Origin: Mycobacterium asiaticum
Lineage (GTDB): Bacteria > Actinomycetota > Actinomycetes > Mycobacteriales > Mycobacteriaceae
Direction: 5' to 3'
NCBI RefSeq assembly: GCF_001673365.1
Contig: NZ_LZLS01000132.1
Location: 30,225-94,224 of the forward strand
Length of the DNA: 64,000 bases
The notes under the pieces are model-generated. The model worked only from the letters and a program-made list of their open reading frames with translations. It made no database searches and had not been told where the DNA came from. Below, piece by piece: positions 45,154 to 54,924 of the stretch. Numbering within the stretch: position 1 is the stretch's first letter; the number at the start of each line of letters is the position of its first letter. The translations under genes were made by a program, and so were the position numbers.

Positions 45154-46360
45154 CTTGCGATCTGTCGCTGAACACCAGCAGGTTATTGCGGAGATGATCC
45201 GGCCTCGTAAGCCTGTCCAGATCCCGTTGGCTCAAACCCTGGGGCTGGTGCTGGCCGAGGACATCGTCGCGCCGCTGTCCCTGCCGGTGTTCGACAACTC
45301 CGCGATGGACGGCTACGCGGTGCTCGCCGAGGACACAGCGGCTGCCACACCCGAGCAGCCGATAGTGCTACCGGTGGCCGAGGACATTCCGGCCGGGCGG
45401 ACCGACCAGCTGACACTGCAGCCCGGCACCGCTCATCGGATCATGACCGGGGCTCCGATGCCCGCTGGGGCGACGGCTGTCGTGCCGGTCGAAGCTACCG
45501 ACGGCGGCATGACAGAGGTTCAGATTCGCGAGCCTGCCGCCGCTGGCAAGCACGTCCGTCCCACCGGCGGTGACGTCACCGCTGGTACCACGGTGCTGCG
45601 CGCGGGCGCGGCGGTCACACCTGCCTCCCTCGGCCTGGTGGCCGCACTGGGACTGCCCGATCTACCGGTGATTCCGCGGCAGCGGGTGCTGGTGATCTCC
45701 ACCGGCACGGAACTGGTGACGTCCGGAACCCCATTGCAGCCCGGCCAGATCTACGAGTCCAACGCGGTAATGCTGGCCGCCGCCGTCCGCGAGGCCGGCG
45801 CCGAAGTGGTCGCTACGGCGACCGCCGGGGACGACGTCGGCGAGTTCACCGCGATCCTCGACCGATACGCCGGGCAGGCGGACCTGATCATCACCAGCGG
45901 CGGTGTCAGCGCGGGCGCCTACGAGGTGGTCAAGGACGCGTTCGGCCGGGATGGCGACCAGGGCGTCCAATTCGTCAAGGTGGCGATGCAGCCCGGCATG
46001 CCGCAGGGAGTCGGACGAGTGGGCGGCACACCCATCGTCACGCTGCCCGGCAACCCGGTCAGCGCCCTGGTCTCTTTCGAGGTGTTCATCAGGCCCGCCC
46101 TGCGCGCGGCGATGGGCCTGCCGGATCCGCACCGCCCCCACCACAGCGCCGTGCTCACCGAAGCGGTGACTTCACCGCGCGGCAAGCGACAGTTTCGGCG
46201 CGCCGTCCTGGATCCCGCGACCAACCAGGTCTCCAGCTACGGTCCGCCCGCCTCGCACCACCTGCGCTGGCTGGCCTCGGCCAACGGACTGCTGGATATC
46301 CCCGAAGACGTCGTAGGGGTGCCCGCCGGCACCGAAGTGCAGGTGTGGGACCTGCGCTAG
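45134..46360 (+). CDS. moeA2: Molybdopterin molybdenumtransferase MoeA
   Basis: 408 residues. MoeA inserts molybdate into adenylylated molybdopterin. Visible blocks: SLPVFDNSAMDGYAV, IMTGAPMPAGATAVVPVE, GKHVRPTGGDVTAG, RQRVLVISTGTELV, the MPT-binding LIITSGGVSAGAYEVVKDAF and VAMQPGMPQGVG...TLPGNPVSALVSFEVF. It follows Rv0438c closely. GTG at 45134 has GAGGAG 7 bases upstream and overlaps the SDR stop by 20 bases; TTG at 45155 matches the annotated M. tuberculosis start and is the other choice. It ends head-on with the MFS gene, overlapping by 4 bases. Confidence 0.93.
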   Translation: MSPSGSDLRSVAEHQQVIAEMIRPRKPVQIPLAQTLGLVLAEDIVAPLSLPVFDNSAMDGYAVLAEDTAAATPEQPIVLPVAEDIPAGRTDQLTLQPGTAHRIMTGAPMPAGATAVVPVEATDGGMTEVQIREPAAAGKHVRPTGGDVTAGTTVLRAGAAVTPASLGLVAALGLPDLPVIPRQRVLVISTGTELVTSGTPLQPGQIYESNAVMLAAAVREAGAEVVATATAGDDVGEFTAILDRYAGQADLIITSGGVSAGAYEVVKDAFGRDGDQGVQFVKVAMQPGMPQGVGRVGGTPIVTLPGNPVSALVSFEVFIRPALRAAMGLPDPHRPHHSAVLTEAVTSPRGKRQFRRAVLDPATNQVSSYGPPASHHLRWLASANGLLDIPEDVVGVPAGTEVQVWDLR

Positions 46361-47562
46361 GACCGGTGGAACTCGTCGGCCGCGTCGAAGGCGGTGGTGC
46401 TGGAGATGGTGATTGCGACGATCAGGATCACCACCGGAATGCCGACCAGCGCCCCGGTCAATCCGATCCACTGGGCCAGGTGCCCGATCAACGGCGGCGA
46501 CAGCAGATAGCCCACCCAGCCGGTCGCGGCCACGATAGCGATGGCCGACCCGCCGTTGCCGGCCGCGTAGGCGGCGCTGAAAGCTGTCGGCACCAGCAAA
46601 GCCACCCCGGCTCCCAGGCTGGCGAAGCCGATCACGCTCACCACCGGATTGCCGCTGGCCAGCATCACGCTCATCCCGACGGCGGCCAGCACGGCCAGCG
46701 CAGGCAACAGCCGGCGCGCGGGGACTCGGGCATGCAGTCGCAGGGCACCGAACCGGACGATCACCATCGCCAGGGTGTAGGCCGCGTAGCTCAGCCCCGC
46801 GACGCCCGCGCTGGCACCGACGACGTCATGTACATAGTTCGCCGACCAGTCAGCGGCGGCACCCTCGCACAGGAACGAGCCGAACGACACCGCCGCCAGG
46901 ATCGCCACCGTCCCGTTTATCCAGGTGCGCTTGGTCGGCGCGGCGGTCGAGGTGTCGGCGGCCTCGTCGGGGATCAGCCCACGGGTAAGGGCCGTCCCGA
47001 CGATCAGCACCACCGCTCCAAGGACCGTCAACTGCGGCGCGAGGCCGATGCCGACGCTGACGCACGCTGCGCCGATCATCGCGCCCAGTAATGCGCCCAC
47101 GCTCCACATACCGTGGAATCGCGCCATGATCGGCCGCCGGGCGAGCCGTTCGACCGTGCCGGCCTGGGTGTTCATCGCGACGTCCAGACCGCCCTGAAAC
47201 GCTCCCCACAGCGCCAACGCGACGAACAGCCAGAGTCCCGAAGGGGCCAGCCCGACCGTCGCCCCGGCCAGGACATAGCCGGTCAGCAGGACCGAGACCA
47301 ACCGTCGACTGCCCCAGCGTGGCAGCGCCCAGTGCATCGCTATCGTCGCGACAACCGAGCCCAGCGGCGCACCGAACAGGGCCGTGCCCAAGGCCGCGTC
47401 GGACAGGCCCAACGCTGACTTGACCTCTGGGATGTGGGCCGCCCATGACGAAAACACCACGGCATGCGCGATGAATATCGCGGTGACACCAATCTTGGCG
47501 CGCTGCAGCTGCACCGCGTCCGGACGTTGCGTCGTAATAGATCGAACCCCACATGTCGGCAA
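46357..47562 (-). CDS. MFS transporter
   Basis: 401 residues with about 12 membrane helices. The MFS A-motif region is GAPLGSVVATIAMHWALPRWGSRRLV, and GAFQGGLDVAMNTQAGTVER with MARFHGMWSVGALLGAMIG is characteristic of the YbjJ/FucP-like group of sugar or drug transporters. The cargo is not predictable. An inserted gene relative to M. tuberculosis, between moeA2 and psd, convergent with moeA2 and divergent from psd. The ATG at 47562 is the first; a start a few codons later (before the first helix) is possible. Confidence 0.82.
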   Translation of the reverse strand: MPTCGVRSITTQRPDAVQLQRAKIGVTAIFIAHAVVFSSWAAHIPEVKSALGLSDAALGTALFGAPLGSVVATIAMHWALPRWGSRRLVSVLLTGYVLAGATVGLAPSGLWLFVALALWGAFQGGLDVAMNTQAGTVERLARRPIMARFHGMWSVGALLGAMIGAACVSVGIGLAPQLTVLGAVVLIVGTALTRGLIPDEAADTSTAAPTKRTWINGTVAILAAVSFGSFLCEGAAADWSANYVHDVVGASAGVAGLSYAAYTLAMVIVRFGALRLHARVPARRLLPALAVLAAVGMSVMLASGNPVVSVIGFASLGAGVALLVPTAFSAAYAAGNGGSAIAIVAATGWVGYLLSPPLIGHLAQWIGLTGALVGIPVVILIVAITISSTTAFDAADEFHRS

Positions 47563-47636
47563 ATTGAGTCAAAGCGTTCCCACCGTAGGCCCGAACGAAC
47601 CACGCCCGCCGTGAGCGCTTCCGTAAGATGACCCGC

Positions 47637-48335
47637 GTGGCAAAACGCCCTGGCTCCCCGGTAGGTCCTGCGCACTACGTCGAATTGGTGCGATCCACCA
47701 TCCCGCCGATTCACCCGGGCGGTTTGCCGTTCATCGCCGCCGGCCTTGCGGTCGCTGGCGGCGGGTACCGCCACAAGTGGGTGCGGCGAACCGGCCTGGC
47801 GGCGGCCGCAGCCTGCGCGGGATTCTTCCGGCACCCGACTCGGGTGCCGCCCACCCGCGACGATGTTGTCGTCGCGCCCGCCGACGGCGCGGTGGCCCTG
47901 GTCGATTCGGCGGTCCCACCCGCCGAGCTCAGCATGGGTGACGAGCCGTTGCCCCGCGTCAGCATTTTCCTGTCGATATTGGACGTCCACGTGCAGCGGG
48001 CGCCGGTCGGCGGCGAGGTGATCGCCGTCCAGCACCGGCCCGGGCAGTTCTTGTCGGCCGACCTGCCCGAAGCTAGCGAGGCCAACGAGCGCACCAGCGT
48101 GCGGATCCGCACGGCGAACGGCCCCGACATCGTCGTCGTCCAGATCGCCGGCCTGATAGCGCGCCGCATCGTGTGCAACGCTCATGTCGGCGACCATCTC
48201 GCCGTCGGCGAGACCTACGGGCTGATCCGATTCGGCTCCCGCCTCGACACTTACCTGCCACCGGGCACCGAACCCCTCGTCACGCTCGGTCAGCGAGCGA
48301 TCGGCGGCGAGACCGTACTGGCAGAGTTGTCATGA
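47637..48335 (+). CDS. psd: Phosphatidylserine decarboxylase
   Basis: 232 residues. The pyruvoyl enzyme that turns phosphatidylserine into phosphatidylethanolamine. The self-cleavage site is [12 protein letters not shown], cut between Gly200 and Ser201, the short type used by archaeal-type and mycobacterial Psd. Conserved [21 protein letters not shown] and [22 protein letters not shown] are present, with Asp and His for the protease step. GTG at 47637 matches the MARRP start of Rv0437c; ATG at 47628 is 3 codons longer. The stop overlaps pssA (ATGA). Confidence 0.92.
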   Translation: MAKRPGSPVGPAHYVELVRSTIPPIHPGGLPFIAAGLAVAGGGYRHKWVRRTGLAAAAACAGFFRHPTRVPPTRDDVVVAPADGAVALVDSAVPPAELSMGDEPLPRVSIFLSILDVHVQRAPVGGEVIAVQHRPGQFLSADLPEASEANERTSVRIRTANGPDIVVVQIAGLIARRIVCNAHVGDHLAVGETYGLIRFGSRLDTYLPPGTEPLVTLGQRAIGGETVLAELS

Positions 48336-49201
48336 TCAAGCCGCGCGTCCGGCGCACCGAAGCCCTCCATCTGCTGCCCAGCGCGATGACCGTGCTGTCC
48401 ATCTGCGCGGGCCTGACGTCGATCAAATTCGCGCTCGATCAAAAGCCGATCCCCGCGATGGCGCTGATCGCGGTGGCCGCCATCCTCGACGCCCTGGACG
48501 GGCGGGTGGCCCGCATCCTGGACGCGCAGTCCCGGATGGGTGCCGAGATCGACTCGCTGGCCGACGCGGTGAACTTCGGGGTGGCGCCCGCACTAGTGGT
48601 CTACGTGACGTTGTTGGACAAGTGGCCGGTCGGTTGGGCGGTAGTGCTGCTCTACGCGGTGTGTGTGGTGCTGCGGCTGGCGCGCTACAACGCCCAGCAG
48701 GACGACGGGACCCTGCCGCCCTATGCCAAGGAGTTCTTCGTCGGCATGCCGGCACCGGCCGGCGCGGTGTCCATGATCGGCACCATCGGCCTCACCCTGC
48801 AGGCCGAAGAGCTGGGCTGGTCACACCACGGCTGGTGGAACTCGATCTGGTTTCTGGCCATCTGGATCACCGGGACGTCGCTGCTGATGGTCAGTGCAAT
48901 CCCGATGAAGAAGGTGCACACCTTCGCGGTGCCGCCGAACCTGGCGGTGCTGCTGCTGGCGGTCGTCGCGCTCGTCGCCGCGGCCGCGGTCGTGGTGCCC
49001 TACATCCTGATCTGGGTCATCATCATCGCCTACGTCTGCCACATCCCGTTCGCGGTGCGCAGCAAGCGCTGGCTGGCCCAGCACCCCGAGGTGTGGGACG
49101 ACAAACCCAAGCAGTGGCGTGCGGCGCAGCGCGCAACGCGCCGGGCACAGCCAAACCGAAGGTCGATGGCGCGGCTCGGATTGCGCAAACCGGGCCGGTG
49201 A
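48332..49201 (+). CDS. pssA: CDP-diacylglycerol-serine O-phosphatidyltransferase
   Basis: 289 residues with about eight membrane helices. The CDP-alcohol phosphotransferase motif is perfect: Asp56-Gly57-x2-Ala60-Arg61-x8-Gly70-x3-Asp74-x3-Asp78 in [23 protein letters not shown]. It makes phosphatidylserine from CDP-diacylglycerol and serine, the substrate of Psd next door. The basic C-terminal tail ([17 protein letters not shown]) is cytosolic. ATG at 48332 overlaps the psd stop. The order psd-pssA-AAA ATPase matches Rv0437c-Rv0435c. Confidence 0.93.
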   Translation: MIKPRVRRTEALHLLPSAMTVLSICAGLTSIKFALDQKPIPAMALIAVAAILDALDGRVARILDAQSRMGAEIDSLADAVNFGVAPALVVYVTLLDKWPVGWAVVLLYAVCVVLRLARYNAQQDDGTLPPYAKEFFVGMPAPAGAVSMIGTIGLTLQAEELGWSHHGWWNSIWFLAIWITGTSLLMVSAIPMKKVHTFAVPPNLAVLLLAVVALVAAAAVVVPYILIWVIIIAYVCHIPFAVRSKRWLAQHPEVWDDKPKQWRAAQRATRRAQPNRRSMARLGLRKPGR

Positions 49202-49202
49202 C

Positions 49203-51368
49203 GTGAGCCGCACCAATCAGCTCGCCCTGACGGCGCGGCTGAACACCTCGGCCGTCGACTCGCGCCGCGGAGTGGTGCGACTTCATCCGAGCACCATCGT
49301 CGCCCTCGGCATCCGGGAGTGGGATGCGGTGTCGCTCACCGGGTCGCGCACCACAGCCGCGGTCGCCGGCATGGCCGTCGGCGACATCCCGGTGGGCACC
49401 GTGCTGCTGGATGACGTGACGCTGTCCAACGCCGGATTGCGCGAGGGCACCGAGGTGCTTGTCAGCGCGGTCACGGTCTACGGCGCCCGCACCGTGACTT
49501 TGAGCGGCTCGGCGATGGCCACCCAATCGCTGTCCTCGGCGACGCTGCGGCACGCCCTGCTCGGCAAGGTGATGACGGTGGGCGACGCGGTGTCGTTGTT
49601 GCCGCGCGACCTGGGCCCCGGCACGTCGACCTCGGCGGCCACCCGCGCGCTGGCGTCATCGGTCGGGATCAGCTGGACGTCGGAGCTGTTGACGGTGACC
49701 GGCGTCGACCCGGACGGGCCGGTCAGCGTGCAACCGAACTCGCTGGTCACCTGGGGCGCCGGGGTGCAGCACAACGTCCGGGTTTCCTCGCCCGGCCATG
49801 CCAGCGTCGCGAGCCCAGAGATCCAGGTCGAAGAACTCAAGGGCGCCCAACCGCAGGCCGCCAAGCTCAGCGAATGGCTCAAGCTGGCGTTGGACGAACC
49901 GCACCTGCTCAAGACGCTGGGCGCCGGCACCAACCTCGGGGTGCTGGTCTCGGGACCGCCCGGCGTGGGCAAGGTGACGCTGGTACGCGCGGTATGCGCC
50001 GGCCGCCGATTGGTGGAGGTGGACGGCCCCGAAGTCGGTGCCTTGGCGGCCGAGGACCGGCTCAAGTCGGTCGCCGCCGGGGTGGCGGCGGTTCGCGACG
50101 GCGGCGGCGTGCTGCTGGTCACCGATGTCGACGCCCTGTTGCCAGAGACCGCCGAACCGGTGGCCGCGCTGATCCTTGCCGAGCTGCGCACCGCGGTGGC
50201 TTCTGACGGCGTCGCCCTGATCGCCACCTCCGCGCGACCCGACCAACTAGACCCGCGGCTGCGCTCCCCCGAGCTGTGTGACCGAGAGCTGTCGGTGCCG
50301 CTTCCGGACGCGGCGACCCGCAAAGCGCTGTTGGAGGCATTGCTCAAGGAGGTGCCAACCGCGGACCTCGACTGCGACGAGATCGCCAGCCGCACACCGG
50401 GTTTCGTTGTCGCCGACCTGGCCGCACTGACCCGCGAAGCGGCACTGCGGGCGGCGTCGCGGGCCAGCGCCGATGGTCAACCGCCGAAGCTCAACCAGGA
50501 GGACCTGCTGGGCGCACTGACCGTCATCCGGCCGCTGTCGCGCTCGGCGAGCGAAGAGGTGAGCGTCGGCAGCGTCACCCTCGCCGACGTGGGCGACATG
50601 GCCGAGGCCAAGCAGGCCCTCACCGAGGCGGTGCTGTGGCCGTTGCAGCACCCGGACACCTTTTCCCGGCTGGGGGTGGACCCGCCGCGCGGCGTGCTGC
50701 TCTACGGCCCGCCCGGGTGCGGCAAGACGTTCGTCGTGCGCGCACTGGCCAGCACTGGTCAACTGAGCGTGCATGCCGTCAAGGGTTCCGAACTGATGGA
50801 CAAGTGGGTCGGGTCGTCGGAGAAGGCAGTGCGCGAATTATTCCGGCGGGCAAGGGATTCCGCGCCTTCGCTGGTGTTCCTCGACGAGGTGGACGCACTC
50901 GCACCGCGACGCGGCCAAAGCTTCGACTCGGGCGTCACCGATCGGGTGGTGGCCGCGTTGCTGACCGAACTGGACGGTATCGACCCACTGCGTGACGTCG
51001 TCGTGCTGGGCGCGACCAACCGTCCCGACCTGATCGATCCCGCGCTGCTGCGCCCCGGCCGGCTGGAGCGGCTGGTTTTCGTCGAACCTCCCGACGCCGA
51101 CGCCCGTCGCGAGATTCTGCGCACTGCGGGCAAGTCGATTCCATTGGGCTCCGATGTCGACCTGGATGCGGTGGCTTCGGGCCTGGACGGGTACAGCGCC
51201 GCCGACTGCGTGGCCCTACTGCGCGAGGCCGCGCTGACCGCGATGCGGCGCTCCATCGATGCCGCCGACGTCACCGCGGCCGACCTGGCCGCCGCCCGGG
51301 AAAGGGTGCGGCCCTCCCTGGATCCGGTACAGGTGGCCTCGCTGCGCGCGTTCGCCGACGGCGCCTAA
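49203..51368 (+). CDS. Tandem AAA+ ATPase, Cdc48/VCP-like (Rv0435c-like)
   Basis: 721 residues. A double-psi/beta N-domain (about 1-200) is followed by two AAA modules. D1: Walker A GPPGVGKV at 251-258, Walker B LLVTDVD with Val309 where the catalytic Glu should be, so D1 probably binds but does not hydrolyse ATP. D2: Walker A GPPGCGKT at 502-509, Walker B VFLDEVD with Asp561-Glu562, sensor LGATNRPDLID and arginine fingers RPGR. It likely unfolds or remodels proteins, as Cdc48 does. GTG at 49203 begins 2 bases after the pssA stop. No peptidase-binding loop was recognised. Confidence 0.9.
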   Translation: MSRTNQLALTARLNTSAVDSRRGVVRLHPSTIVALGIREWDAVSLTGSRTTAAVAGMAVGDIPVGTVLLDDVTLSNAGLREGTEVLVSAVTVYGARTVTLSGSAMATQSLSSATLRHALLGKVMTVGDAVSLLPRDLGPGTSTSAATRALASSVGISWTSELLTVTGVDPDGPVSVQPNSLVTWGAGVQHNVRVSSPGHASVASPEIQVEELKGAQPQAAKLSEWLKLALDEPHLLKTLGAGTNLGVLVSGPPGVGKVTLVRAVCAGRRLVEVDGPEVGALAAEDRLKSVAAGVAAVRDGGGVLLVTDVDALLPETAEPVAALILAELRTAVASDGVALIATSARPDQLDPRLRSPELCDRELSVPLPDAATRKALLEALLKEVPTADLDCDEIASRTPGFVVADLAALTREAALRAASRASADGQPPKLNQEDLLGALTVIRPLSRSASEEVSVGSVTLADVGDMAEAKQALTEAVLWPLQHPDTFSRLGVDPPRGVLLYGPPGCGKTFVVRALASTGQLSVHAVKGSELMDKWVGSSEKAVRELFRRARDSAPSLVFLDEVDALAPRRGQSFDSGVTDRVVAALLTELDGIDPLRDVVVLGATNRPDLIDPALLRPGRLERLVFVEPPDADARREILRTAGKSIPLGSDVDLDAVASGLDGYSAADCVALLREAALTAMRRSIDAADVTAADLAAARERVRPSLDPVQVASLRAFADGA

Positions 51369-52006
51369 TCCGAGAGTTGAAACTCGATCATCGCGCTGAC
51401 GGAGTCCACCGCCTCGAGTAAAGCGGTAAGCCGGTCGGCGGCCGATGGAGCGCACAGCACCGAGTAACGGTCGGCTGGGCCCATCGGCACGCGAGATGCC
51501 AACGCATACAACAACTTTGGGTGGTCTCCCAGGGCTCCGGACGGATAGTCGAGCAACACGTCGCGGTCCGGCAGACGAACCTCGCGCACCCTCGCGATGC
51601 GGTCGAACAAGGCCAGCACGCGCTCTTCGACGTCGCGGAACTGCGCGGTGGTCACCGGTGGGCCGGGCTCGTCGGGCCAAACCTGCGTACGCGCCCGCGG
51701 GTACGGATCATCGGGCAACCACTCCAAAACCTTTATCCGGTCCCCCATTTGGCAGCGAAGGGCGTAACGGCCGGCGCCAGCTTCGGCGTACTCGTCGATG
51801 GTGGCCAAAGTTCCGATGTCACAACGCACGTCACCGCCGCCAACCTCGCGGCCACGTGAAATCAGCACCACCCCGAATCGTCGTTCGGCACTGGCCAGGC
51901 AATCGCGCACCAGCGCCGTGTAGCGGGGCTCGAAGATGCGCAACGGCAGTTCTTCGCCGGGCAGCAACGCCGATTCGAGCGGAAACATCGGCAGCTCAGG
52001 GTTCAC
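51365..52006 (-). CDS. Lon N-terminal (LON substrate-binding) domain protein (Rv0434-like)
   Basis: 213 residues, only the N-terminal substrate-binding domain of Lon protease: LPMFPLESALLPGEELPLRIFEPRYTALVRDCL, then GTLATIDEYAEAGAGRYALRCQMGDRIKVLEWL. No ATPase or protease part. Such proteins (LAN/PUA-like) may bind unfolded proteins or ligands. GTG at 52006 overlaps the TetR stop as GTGA, so the two are translated together. It is convergent with the AAA ATPase, 4 bases overlapping. Position and size match Rv0434 (217 aa). Confidence 0.87.
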   Translation of the reverse strand: MNPELPMFPLESALLPGEELPLRIFEPRYTALVRDCLASAERRFGVVLISRGREVGGGDVRCDIGTLATIDEYAEAGAGRYALRCQMGDRIKVLEWLPDDPYPRARTQVWPDEPGPPVTTAQFRDVEERVLALFDRIARVREVRLPDRDVLLDYPSGALGDHPKLLYALASRVPMGPADRYSVLCAPSAADRLTALLEAVDSVSAMIEFQLSD

Positions 52007-52590
52007 ACGTAACTGTGTAACACCGCGCGGGCGGCGGCCGCGACATCTTCCTCCAGCCATTCGGGCAGCGGATCGTCGTGGGCGTGCCGTCGCACGACTG
52101 CGTAGGGCAGGTCAGACACGGCGCGATTCACCGCATCGACGGCACGTGCGTTGCAGGTTCCGTAGAGCTCTTGCGCCAACTCGCGGACCCGCTGCGCCAG
52201 CGGAGCGTTCATCGCCGAAAGGGTCCGCGCAAATGCGGTGTCGGTTTCCCCGTCGATCAGGTCACCGGGCCGGATGGTCAGCAGCAGCCGAGCGTCGTCG
52301 GGCAGCTCCCGGGCGAACCTGACGGCTGCGACGGCCATGGTGGTGGCATTTTCCAGCGCCGTCGAACCGGTCGCGGCGAGCGCGCGTGACTGAAACCGCT
52401 CCAGTGCGCGCAACCACGCCGCGATCACCACGCTGTCGCGGTTGCCGAAGCGGTGATACAACGTGCCCGCGGGGGCACCGCTGGCCTTCGCGATGGCCGC
52501 GACGCTCGCCGCGCGCGGACCACCCGCCAGCACCAGCGCTCGTGTCGCATCCAAGATGACATCGGTCTCATGCTTCCGCGGAGGTGCCAC
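52003..52590 (-). CDS. TetR-family regulator coupled to the LON-domain gene
   Basis: 195 residues. HTH in about 8-52 (VILDATRALVLAGGPRAASVAAIAKASGAPAGTLYHRFGNRDSVVIAAWLRALERFQ). The C-terminal domain has HDDPLPEWLEEDVAAAARAVLHSYV. GTG at 52590 with GAGG upstream. Its stop overlaps the Rv0434-like start. It is divergent from the small SRPBCC-like gene with only 21 bases between, which fits direct repression of that gene and of itself. I do not recall a TetR gene here in M. tuberculosis, so it is a probable insertion. Confidence 0.83.
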   Translation of the reverse strand: MAPPRKHETDVILDATRALVLAGGPRAASVAAIAKASGAPAGTLYHRFGNRDSVVIAAWLRALERFQSRALAATGSTALENATTMAVAAVRFARELPDDARLLLTIRPGDLIDGETDTAFARTLSAMNAPLAQRVRELAQELYGTCNARAVDAVNRAVSDLPYAVVRRHAHDDPLPEWLEEDVAAAARAVLHSYV

Positions 52591-52611
52591 GATCTAGTAC
52601 GATCCTTCTAT

Positions 52612-53016
52612 ATGGAACGATTACCCTATATCGATGAGCATGCTATCGCGATCCACGCCTCGCCGGACGACACCTGGTCGGCGCTGCTTCGCAAGACCTG
52701 TCGCGATCCGGCCGACCCCACCACGGTCCCCGTCGGCTTCAAGCTCGAAGAGGCCACGGCACCGCGCCGACTGGCGCTAAAAGGCCGCCATCTGTTCGCG
52801 ATCTACCGACTGGTCTTCGAATTGGACCCGGAGCCGCACGGTGTTCGCTTGCGCGCGTTGACCTTTGCGGCATTTCCCGGCCTGCGCGGCAGGATGTATC
52901 GCGCCCTGGTGATCGGCAGCGGCGGCCACCGGGTCGTGGTACGCCGGATGCTGCGACGCGTCGCCGCCCAGGTCGCGTCGCCGTACTCACACTCGAGGCA
53001 AGGCCGACGGCCCTAG
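52612..53016 (+). CDS. Small SRPBCC-like protein of unknown function
   Basis: 134 residues from ATG at 52612, 21 bases from the divergent TetR start. It begins MERLPYIDEHAIAIHASPDDTWSALLRK, the first strand and helix pattern seen in START/SRPBCC lipid-binding proteins; then FKLEEATAPRRLALKGRHLFAIYRLVFELDPEPHGVRLRALTFAAFPGLRGRMYRALVIGSGGHRVVVRRML. The last third is basic and would suit nucleic-acid or lipid-headgroup contact. Family assignment is tentative. Likely the direct target of the neighbouring regulator. Confidence 0.65.
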   Translation: MERLPYIDEHAIAIHASPDDTWSALLRKTCRDPADPTTVPVGFKLEEATAPRRLALKGRHLFAIYRLVFELDPEPHGVRLRALTFAAFPGLRGRMYRALVIGSGGHRVVVRRMLRRVAAQVASPYSHSRQGRRP

Positions 53017-53020
53017 TGGG

Positions 53021-54172
53021 CTAGATCTCCAATTCGGCGACCAGCGCGTCGACCACCGAGCGCAGATCGCCGTCGTGTTCCTCGGCCACCCGGCGCTGCC
53101 GTTGGTAGGAGGCGCCGCGGCGCGGGATGTCGGCCACCGCAGCCAATTCGTCGACGCAGCCCAACGACTTCGCGACCGGCTCCAGGCGGTTGAGCACGTC
53201 GTCGAGATCCTCGGTCACCAGCCGCTCGTTGCTGTCGGCATCCAGGATTATCACCGCGTCCAGCCCGTAGCGGGCCGCCCGCCACTTGTTCTCCTGGACG
53301 TGCCAGGGCGGCATGGTCGGCAGCGGCTCGTCGGCCTCCAGCCGGCGGTCCAGATCGACGATCAGACAGTGGGTCAACGCGACCAGCGCACCCAACTCCC
53401 GCAGGTTGGACACGCCGTCACAGATCCGCACCTCAAGGGTGCCCAAATGCGGAGAAGGCCGGATGTCCCAACGAACTTCGTCGACGTGGTCGATGATGCC
53501 GGTCTTCTTCTGGTCGTAGACAAAGCCTTCGAACTCCGACCACTTCTGAAAGTGGAACGGCAATCCGGCAGTGGGCAACTGCTGGAACATCATCGAACGA
53601 TTACTCGCATACCCGGTGTCCTCGCCACCCCACCACGGCGACGATGCCGAGAGCGCCAGCAGATGCGGGTAATGGTTGAGCAGTGACGACATAATCGGCA
53701 TGACCTTGTTGGCCGACGAGATCCCGACGTGCACGTGCACGCCCCAGATCAGCATCTGCCGGCCCCACCATTGGGTCCGTTTGATCAGCTCGGCGTAACG
53801 CGGTGCGTCGGTGAGCTTTTGGCTGGACCACTGCGCGAACGGGTGGGTGCCGGCACAAAACAGTTCCATGCCGCGATCCCGCACGATCCGCCTGGCCGGA
53901 CCCAAAGTGGCCCGCAGGTCCTGCATCGCTTCCGCGCTGTTCTCACAGATGCCGCTGACAACTTCGACGGTGTTACGCAGCAATTCCTTGTGCACACGCG
54001 GGTTTTCGCCTATTTCGGCAATCACCGCGGTGGCTTCGTTGCTCAGGTCGCGGGTCTGCCCGTCGACGAGGGCGAACTCCCATTCCACCCCAACCGTCGG
54101 TCGCGGCGATCGGGCGAAATCGATGTGGCTGCGCGCCCGACGGGACGGCAGATTACCCAGATCCGATGACAC
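53021..54172 (-). CDS. Carboxylate-amine ligase, YbdK/glutamate-cysteine ligase 2 type (Rv0433-like)
   Basis: 383 residues of the GCS2 family: [22 protein letters not shown] (metal and substrate Glu), [71 protein letters not shown] and [22 protein letters not shown]. It joins a carboxylate (glutamate in E. coli YbdK) to an amine. Mycobacteria make mycothiol rather than glutathione, so the true substrate is unclear. GTG at 54172 overlaps the sodC stop by 20 bases and fits the Rv0433 length; the frame is open to 54199. It follows sodC in one transcript. Confidence 0.88.
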   Translation of the reverse strand: MSSDLGNLPSRRARSHIDFARSPRPTVGVEWEFALVDGQTRDLSNEATAVIAEIGENPRVHKELLRNTVEVVSGICENSAEAMQDLRATLGPARRIVRDRGMELFCAGTHPFAQWSSQKLTDAPRYAELIKRTQWWGRQMLIWGVHVHVGISSANKVMPIMSSLLNHYPHLLALSASSPWWGGEDTGYASNRSMMFQQLPTAGLPFHFQKWSEFEGFVYDQKKTGIIDHVDEVRWDIRPSPHLGTLEVRICDGVSNLRELGALVALTHCLIVDLDRRLEADEPLPTMPPWHVQENKWRAARYGLDAVIILDADSNERLVTEDLDDVLNRLEPVAKSLGCVDELAAVADIPRRGASYQRQRRVAEEHDGDLRSVVDALVAELEI

Positions 54173-54887
54173 CGCAGGCCACCCGCTTGCCGGCATCACC
54201 GGTGGCCATCGTCGTCTCGTCGGGGCCGGGCACCCCGTTGACCTGATAGCGGTCCGGAATATTCGCGAAGTTGTCGGCGCCGGCGTGGATGATGATCGCG
54301 GTCTTGGCGCCCGACGTCAGGTCGTCCATCGTGAAACCGTCCGTCGTGGTCACCAACATCGCGGAGCCGTCCTTGCGGACCTGCAACGACGTCAGGTCAC
54401 CGCTGGCGTGTCCAGTGGTGGACCCGGGCGCGGAGAAGTGCCCGCCCGCCGACAGGAAGTCACCGCGTTCGGTCCCACCGGTCGGCGCCACCGAATTGGG
54501 TTCGCACTTGCCGACTTTGTGGATGTGCACACCGTGGAAGCCGGGTGTGAGCACCCCACCGCGGGACGTCGTGATCGTGACGGTGGCGTAGCCGTTGGTG
54601 AACTCGAACTTCGCCGTCGCAACCTCCGCGCCATCGGGGCCTTTGAGGACGGTCATCAGAGTCTGCGCTGCCGCGCCCGTCTGCGGACTAGGCGTTGCTT
54701 CCTGGTGACCCGAGGTCGCGGGCGCTGGGGTGCCGGTCCAGACCGTCGGTGTGGTGCCCGGGTTGTTGGAAACTTGGTGGGGCGAGGCGCACGCCCCTAC
54801 CAGCGCGACGCATGCGGCCGCAGATAGGGCCGACACAGTGATGGTTGCAACGCTGGGACGGACTTCGTGACCGACAGGCTTAGGCAT
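54153..54887 (-). CDS. sodC: Copper superoxide dismutase, lipoprotein
   Basis: 244 residues. Signal peptide with lipobox LVGAC (Cys33), so lipid-anchored outside the membrane. A Pro/Thr-rich linker follows, then the SodC barrel: [13 protein letters not shown] (Cu His and first Cys), [17 protein letters not shown] and [11 protein letters not shown]...[10 protein letters not shown] (second disulfide Cys). M. tuberculosis SodC (Rv0432) was found to hold copper but no zinc; the zinc-loop histidines also look incomplete here. It removes superoxide in the envelope and helps against phagocyte oxidants. The next gene (ligase) overlaps. Confidence 0.93.
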   Translation of the reverse strand: MPKPVGHEVRPSVATITVSALSAAACVALVGACASPHQVSNNPGTTPTVWTGTPAPATSGHQEATPSPQTGAAAQTLMTVLKGPDGAEVATAKFEFTNGYATVTITTSRGGVLTPGFHGVHIHKVGKCEPNSVAPTGGTERGDFLSAGGHFSAPGSTTGHASGDLTSLQVRKDGSAMLVTTTDGFTMDDLTSGAKTAIIIHAGADNFANIPDRYQVNGVPGPDETTMATGDAGKRVACGVIGSG

Positions 54888-54924
54888 AGCGGAGAGCCTA
54901 TCGTGTGACGAGGCGAACTCGGCC

